DNA from: Streptomyces plumbidurans
Lineage (GTDB): Bacteria > Actinomycetota > Actinomycetes > Streptomycetales > Streptomycetaceae
Direction: 5' to 3'
DNA: 64,000 nt
Assembly (NCBI RefSeq): GCF_019857225.1
Contig: NZ_JAFJSY010000048.1
Span: forward strand, 34,066 to 98,065
Position numbers and translations under genes: made by a program. This document shows, piece after piece, positions 33,945 to 45,385 of this stretch (position 1 is the stretch's first letter; every line of letters starts with the position of its first letter). The notes below the pieces were generated by a model. That model was not told the DNA's origin and ran no database searches. It was given only the letters and a program-made list of their open reading frames with translations.

Positions 33945-36005
33945 GTGGCCGATTCCGGCAACCCCAACGAGAACATCCCGTCCACCGACGCCGGCGAGAA
34001 CGGCGCGGTGACCTCGTCGAACGGCGAGGTCACCGCCTCGTACGACGCCAGCGCCATCACCGTCCTCGAAGGCCTGGACGCGGTCCGCAAGCGCCCCGGT
34101 ATGTACATCGGCTCCACCGGTGAGCGAGGACTGCACCACCTCGTGTACGAGGTGGTCGACAACTCCGTCGACGAGGCGCTCGCCGGCCACGCGGACACCA
34201 TCGACGTGACGATCCTCGCCGACGGCGGCGTGCGCGTCGTCGACAACGGCCGTGGCATCCCGGTCGGCATCGTCGCCTCCGAGGGCAAGCCCGCCCTCGA
34301 GGTCGTGCTGACCGTGCTGCACGCGGGCGGCAAGTTCGGCGGTGGCGGCTACGCGGTCTCCGGCGGTCTGCACGGCGTGGGTGTGTCCGTCGTCAACGCG
34401 CTGTCGGCGAAGGTCGCCGTAGAGGTGAAGACCGACGGCCACCGCTGGACGCAGGACTACAAGATGGGCGTCCCCACTGCACCGCTCGCCCAGCACGAGG
34501 CCACCGACGTGACCGGTACCGCGGTCACCTTCTGGGCCGACCCGGACATCTTCGAGACCACCGAGTACTCCTTCGAGACGCTCTCGCGGCGCTTTCAGGA
34601 GATGGCGTTCCTCAACAAGGGTTTGACGATCAAACTCACTGATGAGCGCGAGTCGGCGAAGGCCACCACCGGTGCGGACGAGGCGGGTGCGGACGAGAAG
34701 GCCGAGGTCAAGGCCGTCACGTACCACTACGAGGGCGGCATCGTCGACTTCGTGAAGTACCTCAACTCCCGCAAGGGGGACGTGGTCCACAACACCGTCA
34801 TCGACCTGGAGGCGGAGGACAAGGACAAGAGCCTGTCCCTCGAGGTCGCGATGCAGTGGAACAGCGGTTACAGCGAGGGCGTGTACTCCTTCGCCAACAT
34901 CATCCACACGCACGAGGGCGGTACGCACGAAGAGGGCTTCCGGGCCGCGCTGACGTCGCTGATCAACAAGTACGCGCGCGACAAGAAGCTGCTGCGCGAG
35001 AAGGACGACAACCTCACCGGTGACGACATCCGTGAGGGCCTGACCGCGATCATCTCGGTCAAGCTGAGCGAGCCGCAGTTCGAGGGCCAGACGAAGACCA
35101 AGCTGGGCAACACGGAGGCCAAGACCTTCGTGCAGAAGGCGGTCTACGAGCACCTGAACGACTGGCTGGACCGCAATCCGGTCGAGGCCGCGGACATCAT
35201 CCGCAAGGGCATCCAGGCGGCCACCGCGCGCGTGGCGGCCCGCAAGGCCCGCGACCTGACCCGGCGCAAGGGCCTGCTGGAGACGGCGTCGCTGCCCGGC
35301 AAGCTCTCGGACTGCCAGTCCAACGACCCCACCAAGTGCGAGATCTTCATCGTCGAGGGCGACTCCGCCGGCGGCTCGGCCAAGTCCGGCCGCAACCCGC
35401 AGTACCAGGCGATCCTCCCGATCCGCGGCAAGATCCTCAACGTGGAGAAGGCCAGGATCGACAAGATCCTGCAGAACCAGGAGATCCAGGCGCTGATCTC
35501 CGCCTTCGGCACGGGCGTGCACGAGGACTTCGACATCGAGAAGCTCCGCTATCACAAGATCATCCTGATGGCGGACGCCGACGTCGACGGCCAGCACATC
35601 AGCACCCTGCTGCTGACCTTCCTGTTCCGCTTCATGCGCCCGCTCGTCGAGGCGGGTCACGTGTTCCTGTCCCGTCCCCCGCTCTACAAGCTCAAGTGGG
35701 GCCGGGACGAGGTCGAGTACGCCTACTCCGACCGCGAGCGCGACGCCCTGGTCGAACTCGGCCGCCAGCGCGGCAAGCGCATCAAGGAAGACACGATCCA
35801 GCGCTTCAAGGGTCTCGGCGAGATGAACGCCGAGGAACTGCGCATCACGACCATGGACCAGGAGCACCGCGTCCTCGGCCAGGTCACCCTCGACGACGCC
35901 GCCCAGGCCGACGACCTGTTCTCGGTCCTGATGGGCGAGGACGTCGAGGCCCGCCGCCAGTTCATCCAGCGCAACGCCAAGGACGTCCGCTTCCTCGACA
36001 TCTGA
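33945..36005 (+). CDS. gyrB: DNA gyrase subunit B
   Basis: 686 residues from GTG 33945, placed by AAAGGG 6 nt upstream; the frame is open further back but that sequence does not resemble gyrase. The GHKL ATPase domain has ITVLEGLDAVRKRPGMYIG, DNGRGIP and GLHGVGVSVVNAL. The Toprim domain has EGDSAGGSA (Glu about 471) and DADVDGQH (about 543-548). The C-terminal QRFKGLGEMN contacts GyrA. An acidic insert (about 243-258) is typical of actinobacteria. It supplies ATP-driven negative supercoiling with GyrA, 42 nt downstream. Confidence 0.98.
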   Translation: MADSGNPNENIPSTDAGENGAVTSSNGEVTASYDASAITVLEGLDAVRKRPGMYIGSTGERGLHHLVYEVVDNSVDEALAGHADTIDVTILADGGVRVVDNGRGIPVGIVASEGKPALEVVLTVLHAGGKFGGGGYAVSGGLHGVGVSVVNALSAKVAVEVKTDGHRWTQDYKMGVPTAPLAQHEATDVTGTAVTFWADPDIFETTEYSFETLSRRFQEMAFLNKGLTIKLTDERESAKATTGADEAGADEKAEVKAVTYHYEGGIVDFVKYLNSRKGDVVHNTVIDLEAEDKDKSLSLEVAMQWNSGYSEGVYSFANIIHTHEGGTHEEGFRAALTSLINKYARDKKLLREKDDNLTGDDIREGLTAIISVKLSEPQFEGQTKTKLGNTEAKTFVQKAVYEHLNDWLDRNPVEAADIIRKGIQAATARVAARKARDLTRRKGLLETASLPGKLSDCQSNDPTKCEIFIVEGDSAGGSAKSGRNPQYQAILPIRGKILNVEKARIDKILQNQEIQALISAFGTGVHEDFDIEKLRYHKIILMADADVDGQHISTLLLTFLFRFMRPLVEAGHVFLSRPPLYKLKWGRDEVEYAYSDRERDALVELGRQRGKRIKEDTIQRFKGLGEMNAEELRITTMDQEHRVLGQVTLDDAAQADDLFSVLMGEDVEARRQFIQRNAKDVRFLDI

Positions 36006-36047
36006 GTCGGTCTCAGCTGACCGCACCAGGAAGGACCTTCACCAGCA

Positions 36048-38642
<2,595 letters not shown>

Positions 38643-38660
38643 CACGAGGAGTGAGTCAGC

Positions 38661-39434
38661 GTGAGCGGAGCCACGGGCGCCGGATCGGCCGGTACCTCCA
38701 GTACGGAGACGGACGGCGGCGGCCGTGGCTCCGCCGCGCGTGCGGCGGATCCGCACACGACCCAACTGCGCAAGATCGACGCCGGCGGGCAGGACCAGCC
38801 CTCGCACGACACTCATGGATCCCAGGGGGGAACTGTGACGGACACCCGAGGCCCGCAGACCCAGCAGCAGGCTGGAGCGGGCCCGGCCGCGCCGGGCGCC
38901 CAGCCCCAGCCCGCGCCGCCGCAGCCGGTCTCCCCGCTCCCAGGGGAGCGTCAGCAGCAACAGCCCGCAGGGCCGTACCACCCGCCGCAGGCCTACCAGA
39001 ACCAGGCCCAGGCCCCGACCGGCGGCGTACGGCGCCCGCGCACCGGCGCGCGCACCACGCCCCGTATCCGCAAGGCACGGCTGCGCGTGGCCAAGGCCGA
39101 TCCCTGGTCGGTCATGAAGGTGAGCTTCCTGCTCTCCATCGCGCTGGGCATCTGCACGATCGTCGCGTCCGCCGTGCTGTGGATGGTGATGGACGCCATG
39201 GGCGTCTTCTCCACGGTCGGCGGCACCATCTCCGAGGCCACCGGCTCCAACGAGTCGAACGGCTTCGACCTGCAGTCCTTCCTCTCGCTCCCGCACGTCC
39301 TGATGTTCGCGTCGATCATCGCGGTCATCGACGTCGTCCTCGCGACGGCTCTCGCGACCCTCGGCGCCTTCATCTACAACCTGTCCGCGGGCTTCGTCGG
39401 CGGCGTCGAGCTGACGCTCGCCGAGGACGAGTGA
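38661..39434 (+). CDS. DUF3566-family membrane protein
   Basis: 257 residues. The first 145 are Pro/Gln/Gly/Thr-rich and cytoplasmic. The DUF3566 domain (about 147-257) contains RKARLRVAKADPWSVMKVSF, two membrane helices and the Gly-rich end LSAGFVGGVELTL. It is the standard neighbour directly downstream of gyrA in actinobacteria (18 nt), where its mycobacterial homologue CwsA-type proteins have been linked to cell shape; the function here is not established. The start is GTG with GAGGAG upstream. Confidence 0.88.
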   Translation: MSGATGAGSAGTSSTETDGGGRGSAARAADPHTTQLRKIDAGGQDQPSHDTHGSQGGTVTDTRGPQTQQQAGAGPAAPGAQPQPAPPQPVSPLPGERQQQQPAGPYHPPQAYQNQAQAPTGGVRRPRTGARTTPRIRKARLRVAKADPWSVMKVSFLLSIALGICTIVASAVLWMVMDAMGVFSTVGGTISEATGSNESNGFDLQSFLSLPHVLMFASIIAVIDVVLATALATLGAFIYNLSAGFVGGVELTLAEDE

Positions 39435-39522
39435 GCCCCCCTGACTATCGATTTTGGGACTGCCCTTGTCGTGCGCTAATCTTCAGGGGTCAGCGCGCGG
39501 GACACACACCGCAGAGCGCGGC

Positions 39523-39596
39523 GGGGCTATAGCTCAGTTGGTTAGAGCGCATCCCTGATAAGGATGAGGCCACAGGTTCAAATCCTGTTAGCCCCA
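39523..39596 (+). tRNA. tRNA-Ile (GAT)
   Basis: 74-nt cloverleaf with a 7-bp acceptor stem (GGGGCTA with TAGCCCC), anticodon loop CTGATAA giving anticodon GAT (39557-39559), and T arm GGTTCAAATCC. The terminal CCA is encoded (39597-39599). Confidence 0.98.
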
Positions 39597-39605
39597 CCAG
39601 CATGT

Positions 39606-39635
39606 AGACCCCCAACCAGTCATGGTTGGGGGTCT
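39606..39635 (+). terminator. Hairpin terminator after tRNA-Ile
   Basis: Perfect 12-bp stem (39606-39617 with 39624-39635) and a 6-nt loop, followed by TTG, 10 nt after the tRNA. Confidence 0.75.
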
Positions 39636-39650
39636 TTGACATCCAGGGGG

Positions 39651-40463
39651 ATGGTGGGGGCTTTGCCAGGGTTGAGGCGTGGCAGACAGGCGTTCTACGC
39701 GTTCGGAATCGGCCTGGCCGCCGTGGCGATGACGGCCGGCTGCTCATCGAGCGGGGACGGCTCGGGCGGCGGGCCCAACGGGACCAAGCCCAACGGGACC
39801 AAGCCCAACGGGATCGAGCCCAACGGGACCAAGCCCAACGGGATCGAGCCCAACGGGATCGAGGGGCAGTCGGTGGACCGTATCTTCGCCCGCGTGGACA
39901 AGGCGTTGGATGCGGCGTCGGTGCACACCGTGCAGGTGTCGGACGGCCACCGGGTCAGTGACGTTCACGCGCTGCATGGCGGCGACGACTGCAGCGGCGT
40001 GCTCACCGGTGACCAGGGCTTCGCCTGGCGCTTCACCACCCTCGGCGAACGGACCTGGATCACCCCTCAGCAGCGCAGTGCGAAGCTGGCTGACCGGACA
40101 GGCGCCCCGGTGGAGCCGGGGCGCTACCTGCCGGTCGAGGTCGACTCACCGGGTTTCGCCGGAAAGTTGGCACAGCACACCAAGGCAGCCTGCCATCTGC
40201 GCTTCTCCGTCCTGAAGCAGCAGCACTTCACGGTCACGAAGGGGTCCGAGGCCCGACTGAAGGGGCGGCCGGTCCTGGCGGTGAAGGCCGAGCAGGGCGG
40301 TCTGGAGAGCACCACTTACCTGGCCACCACCGGTGAGCCGGTGCCGCTGCGGGCCGTAGGCCGTGACGGGAAGCATCTCTTCATCACGACATGGGCGGAC
40401 TACGGCGTCAGTCCGAGGATCGACAAGCCTCCGAAGGCGAAGATCCTGCCGCCTTTGTCCTGA
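39651..40463 (+). CDS. Lipoprotein with a six-fold pentapeptide repeat (LppX/LprG-like length)
   Basis: About 270 residues. A basic start (LRRGRQAFYAFG), hydrophobic core and cysteine in MTAGCSSS form a lipoprotein signal. The mature protein begins with Ser/Gly-rich sequence and six tandem PNG-T/I-K/E pentapeptides (residues 42-71). A soluble domain of about 195 residues follows, with paired cysteines (GGDDCSGV and ACHLRF). It resembles outer-leaflet lipoproteins of actinobacteria in layout, but I cannot name a family with confidence. GGGGG touches the ATG, so initiation at a nearby GTG or TTG (39654, 39663, 39672) is possible. Confidence 0.7.
   Translation: MVGALPGLRRGRQAFYAFGIGLAAVAMTAGCSSSGDGSGGGPNGTKPNGTKPNGIEPNGTKPNGIEPNGIEGQSVDRIFARVDKALDAASVHTVQVSDGHRVSDVHALHGGDDCSGVLTGDQGFAWRFTTLGERTWITPQQRSAKLADRTGAPVEPGRYLPVEVDSPGFAGKLAQHTKAACHLRFSVLKQQHFTVTKGSEARLKGRPVLAVKAEQGGLESTTYLATTGEPVPLRAVGRDGKHLFITTWADYGVSPRIDKPPKAKILPPLS
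39774..39863 (+). repeat. Six tandem 15-bp repeats
   Basis: Unit CCCAACGGG-AYC-RAG coding Pro-Asn-Gly-(Thr/Ile)-(Lys/Glu). Two variants alternate (TK and IE), in the order TK, TK, IE, TK, IE, IE. It lies right after the lipoprotein cysteine and probably acts as a flexible spacer whose copy number can change. Confidence 0.9.
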
Positions 40464-40493
40464 GCCCAACTGTCGATCCGCGTCGATCACGTG

Positions 40494-40529
40494 CGAAGAC
40501 CCCCGACCGGATGGGGTCGGGGGTCTTCG
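40494..40529. terminator. Bidirectional hairpin terminator
   Basis: Perfect 15-bp stem (40494-40508 with 40515-40529) with a 6-nt loop, between the rightward lipoprotein gene and the convergent small secreted-protein gene. Confidence 0.78.
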
Positions 40530-40591
40530 TGTGGCGGATCTGGTACGCAATACGCAAGTTCGCCGTTGGGTCGGGGTGCGGGGCGGGGCGC

Positions 40592-40960
40592 TCAGAGCTG
40601 GAGGGGAGTGGCCTGCTTGGGGACTGAGGCGAAGGTGTCCGTCCGTACGTCCAGGTCCACGCTCGTGGGCGCGCACTCGTCCGTGTCCGCCGAGGGCCGC
40701 AGTCGGCAGCTGGGGGACTTCCCGTGGGCCTCGGCGCTGATGCGCTGTTTCATCGTGGGGGGCAGGGCTGCGGCGAAGGTCCAGGACCACTGTGGGAGCG
40801 TCGGCGTCGTCACGGGCGTCGTGTTCGTGCTGTTGCCGGCCGGCTCGGGCTGAGGTACGGCCGCGGCGGCGGTCGTCGTGATGAGTCCGAGCGCCGTGCA
40901 CAGCGCGAGGAAGGCGGTGACGATGGTGGTCCACAGCTTCGTGACCTGGTTCCGGGCCAT
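40592..40960 (-). CDS. Small secreted protein, DUF6344-like
   Basis: 122 residues. An N-terminal signal peptide (KLWTTIVTAFLALCTALG, then TTTAAAA) is followed by a Thr/Pro/Asn-rich linker and a conserved-looking block, WSWTFAAALPPTMKQRISAEAHG, ending with two cysteines (SCRLRP, DECAP). I recall this layout as the Streptomyces DUF6344 family, function unknown. Convergent with the lipoprotein gene. Confidence 0.7.
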   Translation of the reverse strand: MARNQVTKLWTTIVTAFLALCTALGLITTTAAAAVPQPEPAGNSTNTTPVTTPTLPQWSWTFAAALPPTMKQRISAEAHGKSPSCRLRPSADTDECAPTSVDLDVRTDTFASVPKQATPLQL

Positions 40961-41286
40961 GGCCCCTCACTTTCGGGTCGGGCGATTTGCGTACTTTCCT
41001 CATGATGTGTATGGGGGCCGCGAAGTGTTGGACCTGGCGCCGTGGCGCGTCGAAGTTCGGATGAACACCACTCGGATGGGCGCAAACCGCAAGAAAAGAT
41101 AAGAATCGGGTGGAAAGTAACCGTCCGTGAGGATGTGATCACCGTCAGATCCGAGCGGTGTTGTCCGGTTCTACTGGGGTACGCCGGAGGGGAGTTGGGC
41201 GCCCACACAGGTCACCGATCGGTATCGGTCGGTGTGTATAGTCGGGCGCCAGAGGTCCCCTACGTCAAGAAGGACGAGGTCGCGCG
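40961..41286 (+). promoter_or_regulatory. Intergenic region upstream of the DLW-39 gene
   Basis: 326 bp with divergent genes at both ends. A TATAGT (41237-41242) about 45 nt upstream of the DLW-39 start codon is a plausible -10 element; no matching -35 is obvious. A short A-rich stretch lies at 41090-41103. Nothing else supportable. Confidence 0.35.
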
Positions 41287-41415
41287 GTGAAGAAGCTTCT
41301 CCTGGTCGCACTGGCCGCCATCGGCGGACTCCTCGTGTACCGCCAGATCCAGGCGGATCGCGCCGAGCAGGATCTGTGGACGGAGGCGACTGACTCCGTG
41401 CCCACGGGTTCTTGA
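41287..41415 (+). CDS. DLW-39 family small protein
   Basis: 42 residues, encoded by GTG 41287 with AAGGACGAGG upstream. One N-terminal hydrophobic segment (KKLLLVALAAIGGLLVY) is followed by a short charged tail with the sequence D29-L-W31 that gives the actinobacterial DLW-39 family its name. Function unknown; a single-pass membrane peptide. It is short enough to be missed by gene callers and is closed off by a hairpin 25 nt later. Confidence 0.88.
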   Translation: MKKLLLVALAAIGGLLVYRQIQADRAEQDLWTEATDSVPTGS

Positions 41416-41439
41416 GTATCGACAACGGAATCTGAGCAG

Positions 41440-41468
41440 ACCCCGGCCGTCCTTGCGGTCGGGGTTTT
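41440..41468 (+). terminator. Intrinsic terminator after the DLW-39 gene
   Basis: A 10-bp stem with one G-T pair (41440-41449 with 41456-41465), followed by TTTTG, unusually close to a classical intrinsic terminator for this genome. Confidence 0.8.
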
Positions 41469-41606
41469 GTGTTGCCCGGATGAGGGGCGGTCGCGCAGGG
41501 CAGGATGGGCCACGTTCGGCGGTCCGGACGAGCGACCGGACGAGGGCTCGTACGAGGGCGCCGACGAAGGCGCGGACGAGGGCGCGGACGACGGGAGGGG
41601 TGGCGC

Positions 41607-42983
41607 GTGATGGGGCGGCGTACGGCGTGGTGGCGTACGGGGGCATGGCGGCGCGGTCGTTCCTCTGCCGCACGCGCGCGCGTGGCGGCCGCGGCAGCGG
41701 TGCTGTGCGCGCTGACGGTGCCGGCCGCCTGGCCCGCCGTCGCCGACGCGGCGGCCGGGGCTCCGAACGCCGACGACTCCTCCGGTGCCACCGCCTACGC
41801 CTTCGCGGAGGGCGCACAGAAGGTCGACGGGGCGAAAGGGACCACGGACGCCCCGGGCCTGGAGGTCGGCAGGACGTACCGCAGCTCTCTCTCCAAGGGC
41901 GAGAAGCTCTACTACAGCCTCGACCTGGACGCCGAGTCGAACACGTACGTCTCCGTCACGGCCGTCCCGCGCGCGGGAGCCGCGCTTTCCGTCCAGGACG
42001 GCATCAGGGTGTCGCTGCAGAACAAGGACAGCAACTCCTGTTCCTACGAGAGCGCGAGCTTCGGTGCCGCCAACAGCCCGCACCCGGTGACGGCCTGGGG
42101 CGCGCGGACCACTTCCCCGGCCAACCCGGTGTGCAAGGGCGCCGGCACCTACTACGTCGTCGTCGAGCGCGTCGGTACGGCGAAGTCCTCGCCCGGCGCC
42201 TGGGACCTGGAACTCGCCGCCGTATCCGAGCCGCCGGTGAAGAAGGCCGACTCGACCAGCCCGCCCACGTCATGGAACTCCGCCTCGCCCGCCCCCGTCT
42301 CTGGGCCGGCGAAGCGCAGTGAGGGCGGCGCCGGGTTCTCCCGGGCCACCGCCGTGGGACAGGGCGTCTGGCGCACCGACATCTCGCCCGGCCAGACGCT
42401 CTTCTACAAGGTCCCCGTCGACTGGGGACGGCAGCTGTCCGCCACCGCCGAACTGGGCAGCGCGAGCGGCGGCGGCCACGGCTACACGGTGGGCGCCCTG
42501 GACCTGGCGCTCTACAATCCCGCGCGCGCCGGCGTCGAGGACGCGAGCGTCGGCTACGACGGTCTGCAGAAGTCGGCCTCGCTCGCCCCTGTGCCGCCCG
42601 TCGAGTACGCCAATCGCTACGCCGTCACCGACCAGGTGAACGCCATGCGCTTCGCCGGCTCCTACTACCTCGTGGTGCACCTCGCCGAAGGAGTGGCCGA
42701 CACGTTCGGCAACGGCCCGTTCGGGCTCAAGCTGCGTGTACGGCTCGGCGGCGCGGCGCAGGCGGGCCCCGGCTACTCGGGGCAGTCGGTGCCGCACCAC
42801 CTCTTCGAGGTCACGGCGGACGACCGTGAAGCTGCGGCGGCGGGCGGGACCGGGACCGGTGACGCCACGATGACGGCGGTGGCCGTGGGCGGTATCGGCG
42901 CGGGCACGGTGGTGCTCGCCGTGCTCGGCGTGTGGACGGTCACGGCCCGGCGGAGGACAGGGGCAGGGGCCGCGGCCCGTTGA
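41607..42983 (+). CDS. Secreted type I membrane protein with two beta-rich repeats
   Basis: About 458 residues. An Arg-rich N-terminus and Ala/Val-rich signal peptide (to about AVADAAAG) precede two similar regions: VGRTYRSSLSKGEKLYYSLDLD and VWRTDISPGQTLFYKVPVDW, each followed by beta-strand-like sequence, reminiscent of bacterial pre-peptidase C-terminal folds. A helix near the C-terminus (VAVGGIGAGTVVLAVLGVW) and RRR stop-transfer anchor it with a short cytoplasmic tail. GGGAGG (41593-41598) is best spaced for GTG 41607. Convergent with the kinase gene 21 nt away. No family assigned. Confidence 0.75.
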   Translation: MMGRRTAWWRTGAWRRGRSSAARARVAAAAAVLCALTVPAAWPAVADAAAGAPNADDSSGATAYAFAEGAQKVDGAKGTTDAPGLEVGRTYRSSLSKGEKLYYSLDLDAESNTYVSVTAVPRAGAALSVQDGIRVSLQNKDSNSCSYESASFGAANSPHPVTAWGARTTSPANPVCKGAGTYYVVVERVGTAKSSPGAWDLELAAVSEPPVKKADSTSPPTSWNSASPAPVSGPAKRSEGGAGFSRATAVGQGVWRTDISPGQTLFYKVPVDWGRQLSATAELGSASGGGHGYTVGALDLALYNPARAGVEDASVGYDGLQKSASLAPVPPVEYANRYAVTDQVNAMRFAGSYYLVVHLAEGVADTFGNGPFGLKLRVRLGGAAQAGPGYSGQSVPHHLFEVTADDREAAAAGGTGTGDATMTAVAVGGIGAGTVVLAVLGVWTVTARRRTGAGAAAR

Positions 42984-43004
42984 GCGGCCCGTTGTGCGGC
43001 CCGG

Positions 43005-44591
43005 TCAGATCCGCGTCAGCGCCCAGAACCCCACGGCGTAGCAGGCGAGCGCCAGCAGCAGGAGCGGGATCGCGACCTTGGCGGGCGGGCCGGGACGGCG
43101 TGCGGGGCGGGCCCGGTGATTGCGGCGCGTGGTCTCCTGCGAAATCCCCTGCCCCTGCGCGATTCCCTGCCCCTGCGACATTCCCGGCTCCCACGAAATT
43201 CCCTGCGCGGAGAGTGGAACCTGCGGGACCTGGGCGGTGTACGAAGCAGTAGAGGCATCGGCGCGCTGGTGGGGCGCCGGGTTCAGGGCCTCGGCGGAGT
43301 ACTGCGGTGCGTGCGAGGGGGAGGAGGGCAGCACATGCGTGGGGTCGTGGGGGGAGACGTGGCCGTGCTGCTGCTGACGATGATGGTCCTGGTGGGGCTG
43401 TGCGTGGGGCTGCGCCGGCGCTTGGGGTGGAGCCGGCGTCCGGGGAGCGGGAGTTCGGACAGAGGAGACGGTCGCCTGCGGGGGCGGCAGTTGGAAGCTC
43501 CCGGTGTCCGACATGGAGGGCTGTGGCGTGGGGGTGGACGGTTCCGGGGCGGTGCCCGCGCTCGTGTCCGTGTTCGTGTTCGTTCGGGGATCGCGCGGGG
43601 GTGTGCTGCCTGTGGACGCCGCTCCGGCCTCAACGGACTGCGGGGGAGCGGCACTTGTGACGGTCCCGGAGGTGTCCGGCTGCCGTCCGGCCGCCACTCC
43701 CGGCGCGGGATTGAGAGGCCCGGTGGGGCCGAACCCCGGTGGCAGCGGCCCGAGTTGGTCGAAGACTTCGATCAGCTCGTCGTCCGGGCCGGGCTCCGGC
43801 AGCAACTCCACGGCGGCGGCAAGGGCCTTGCGCGCCCCCGTGGCCGTGCGGAACCGCGTATCCGGGTCCGGCTGCAGCAGCGTCGCCACGACCTCCCACA
43901 GCGGCTCCGGGATGCTCTTGGGCGCGCTCGGCGTCCCGTGCGCAGCGAAGTACTGCACCAGCGCCTTGGCGTCCGGCTTGGCACCCTCCAGCAGATACAG
44001 CGCGACCAGCCCTACGGCGAACAGATCCGCCGGGAAGTCGGGTTCCGAGCCCATCATCTGCTCGGGTGCGAGATAACCCGGCGTGCCCACCACGAGGTTG
44101 GTCTCGGTCAGCCGGGGCTCGCCCAGCCGCATCGCGATGCCGAAGTCGGACAGCCGCAGCCGCGGACGCGCGGTACCGGTGGCCTCCAGCAGCACGTTGG
44201 CCGGCTTGATGTCGCGGTGCACGACACCCTCCCCGTGCACCGCGGCCAGCCCCGACAGGAGCTGGTCGAGCAGAGTGCAGACATACGCCGGGGGCAGGGG
44301 GCCGTAGTCGCCGATCAGATGCACCAGCGAGCCGCCGGCGACGAGGTCCATAGTGAACAGGACCTTGTCGTCGTCGGCGGCCCAGCTGGCGGGCGCGAGC
44401 ACATGGGGGTGATCGATCCGCAGCGCTTGCTCGCGGACGAAGCGCATCAGGGAGTGCGCATCACTCTGCTGCAGGACCTTGGCGGCCACATAGCGGCGGC
44501 GGCGGTGGTCCCAGGCACGCCAGACGGCGCCGACGCCTCCGCGTCCGATCGGGTCGACCAGTTCGTACCGGCCGGCGAAGACCTCACCCAT
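43005..44591 (-). CDS. Tail-anchored Ser/Thr protein kinase
   Basis: 528 residues. The N-terminal kinase domain (about 1-260) is complete: GRGGVGAVWRAWD, the ATP-binding Lys in VAAKVLQ, HRDIKPANVL, DFGIAM and APEQMM. A very long Pro/Gln/Thr/His-rich linker (about 275-500) precedes a single C-terminal helix (about 504-525, IPLLLLALACYAVGFW), so the kinase is held at the membrane by its tail with almost no outside part. No PASTA or other sensor is present, unlike PknB at 56359. The HTH regulator gene upstream in the same direction may be cotranscribed. Substrate unknown. Confidence 0.9.
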   Translation of the reverse strand: MGEVFAGRYELVDPIGRGGVGAVWRAWDHRRRRYVAAKVLQQSDAHSLMRFVREQALRIDHPHVLAPASWAADDDKVLFTMDLVAGGSLVHLIGDYGPLPPAYVCTLLDQLLSGLAAVHGEGVVHRDIKPANVLLEATGTARPRLRLSDFGIAMRLGEPRLTETNLVVGTPGYLAPEQMMGSEPDFPADLFAVGLVALYLLEGAKPDAKALVQYFAAHGTPSAPKSIPEPLWEVVATLLQPDPDTRFRTATGARKALAAAVELLPEPGPDDELIEVFDQLGPLPPGFGPTGPLNPAPGVAAGRQPDTSGTVTSAAPPQSVEAGAASTGSTPPRDPRTNTNTDTSAGTAPEPSTPTPQPSMSDTGSFQLPPPQATVSSVRTPAPRTPAPPQAPAQPHAQPHQDHHRQQQHGHVSPHDPTHVLPSSPSHAPQYSAEALNPAPHQRADASTASYTAQVPQVPLSAQGISWEPGMSQGQGIAQGQGISQETTRRNHRARPARRPGPPAKVAIPLLLLALACYAVGFWALTRI

Positions 44592-44785
44592 GGCTGCGCG
44601 TCGCTCCTCCCCCTGCGGCTACCCCCTTGCCTGCCCCTCGACGAGCGGTACGACTCCCCCTGCGCCCCCTCGCGTCGTACGTCGACGAGTGTGATGAGTG
44701 ATACGGGCCCCGGCGTCCCGCTTCTGCGCCTCTCCCCTGCCGTCGGTCCGGTCGCCGAACCCCCTTCGGCGACCGGGCCCCGGGC

Positions 44786-45334
44786 TCAGTTCTGGTGCGC
44801 CTGGTAGTGCGTGACCGCGTCGGAGGTGCGGCCGGCGCCGTACACCCGGAGGAACTCTGCCAGTTCCGGGTGACTCGGCGCGAGACTGTCCGCGGCCTCG
44901 ATGATGTCTCCCGCGGCGGCGACCGAGCGCAGCAGTGACTGGATCTCGCGGACCACCCGCTTGACCGTGGGCGCACCCGAACTGCTGGTCGTGGTCGTGG
45001 TGTTGCTGAGCACCGAGCCCCCCTGCGACTTCTTGATCTCTTCCATGCGCTCGGTGGCCTCCGCCGCGCTCACGCTGCCGTCCGCGACCTGCCCCGCCAG
45101 GTCCTGCAGCAGCTGCACCCGCTGAACGACGGCCGGATTGCCGATCTTCGCCCGCTGGCCGCTCATCAGCTGCGACAGCATCGGTGCGGACAGGCCCAGT
45201 ACCCCCGCCAGACGGGCCTGGTTGAGGCCCAGGTCTTCTATGAGCTTACGGAAGAGCGCCCCCAACGGCTCCCCGTACCAGTTCCGCTGCAGTTCCCGCG
45301 CTCTTGCGGTGGCTTCCTGCTGTGCGGCGTCCAT
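44786..45334 (-). CDS. Helix-turn-helix DNA-binding regulator (XRE-like)
   Basis: 182 residues. A helix-turn-helix (about 35-62: LGLNQARLAGVLGLSAPMLS, then QLMSGQRAKIGNP) is followed by helical sequence and a Thr/Ser-rich linker (NTTTTTSSSG), then a C-terminal helical domain ending VTHYQAHQN. ATG 45334 is chosen because GGGGAG lies 6 nt before it; an upstream in-frame codon would place a palindromic operator inside the gene. Its start lies 30 nt from that palindrome, so it is probably self-regulated. Transcribed toward the kinase gene. Confidence 0.85.
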   Translation of the reverse strand: MDAAQQEATARARELQRNWYGEPLGALFRKLIEDLGLNQARLAGVLGLSAPMLSQLMSGQRAKIGNPAVVQRVQLLQDLAGQVADGSVSAAEATERMEEIKKSQGGSVLSNTTTTTSSSGAPTVKRVVREIQSLLRSVAAAGDIIEAADSLAPSHPELAEFLRVYGAGRTSDAVTHYQAHQN

Positions 45335-45363
45335 TGCGTCTCCCCATCGCTTCCCCAAGTACT

Positions 45364-45385
45364 GTGGTTCGCTGTAGCGAACCAC
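45364..45385. promoter_or_regulatory. Palindromic operator candidate for the HTH regulator
   Basis: Perfect 10-bp arms (GTGGTTCGCT, 45364-45373, and its complement, 45376-45385) around a 2-bp centre, 30 nt upstream of the regulator start codon. No transcript end is expected here, so a protein-binding site is more likely than a terminator. Confidence 0.6.

Noticed and set aside
41540..41600. Repeated GACGAGGGCG-like units upstream of the type I membrane protein
   Set aside because: Irregular and explained by high-GC low-complexity sequence; no consistent unit length, no palindrome, not a CRISPR.
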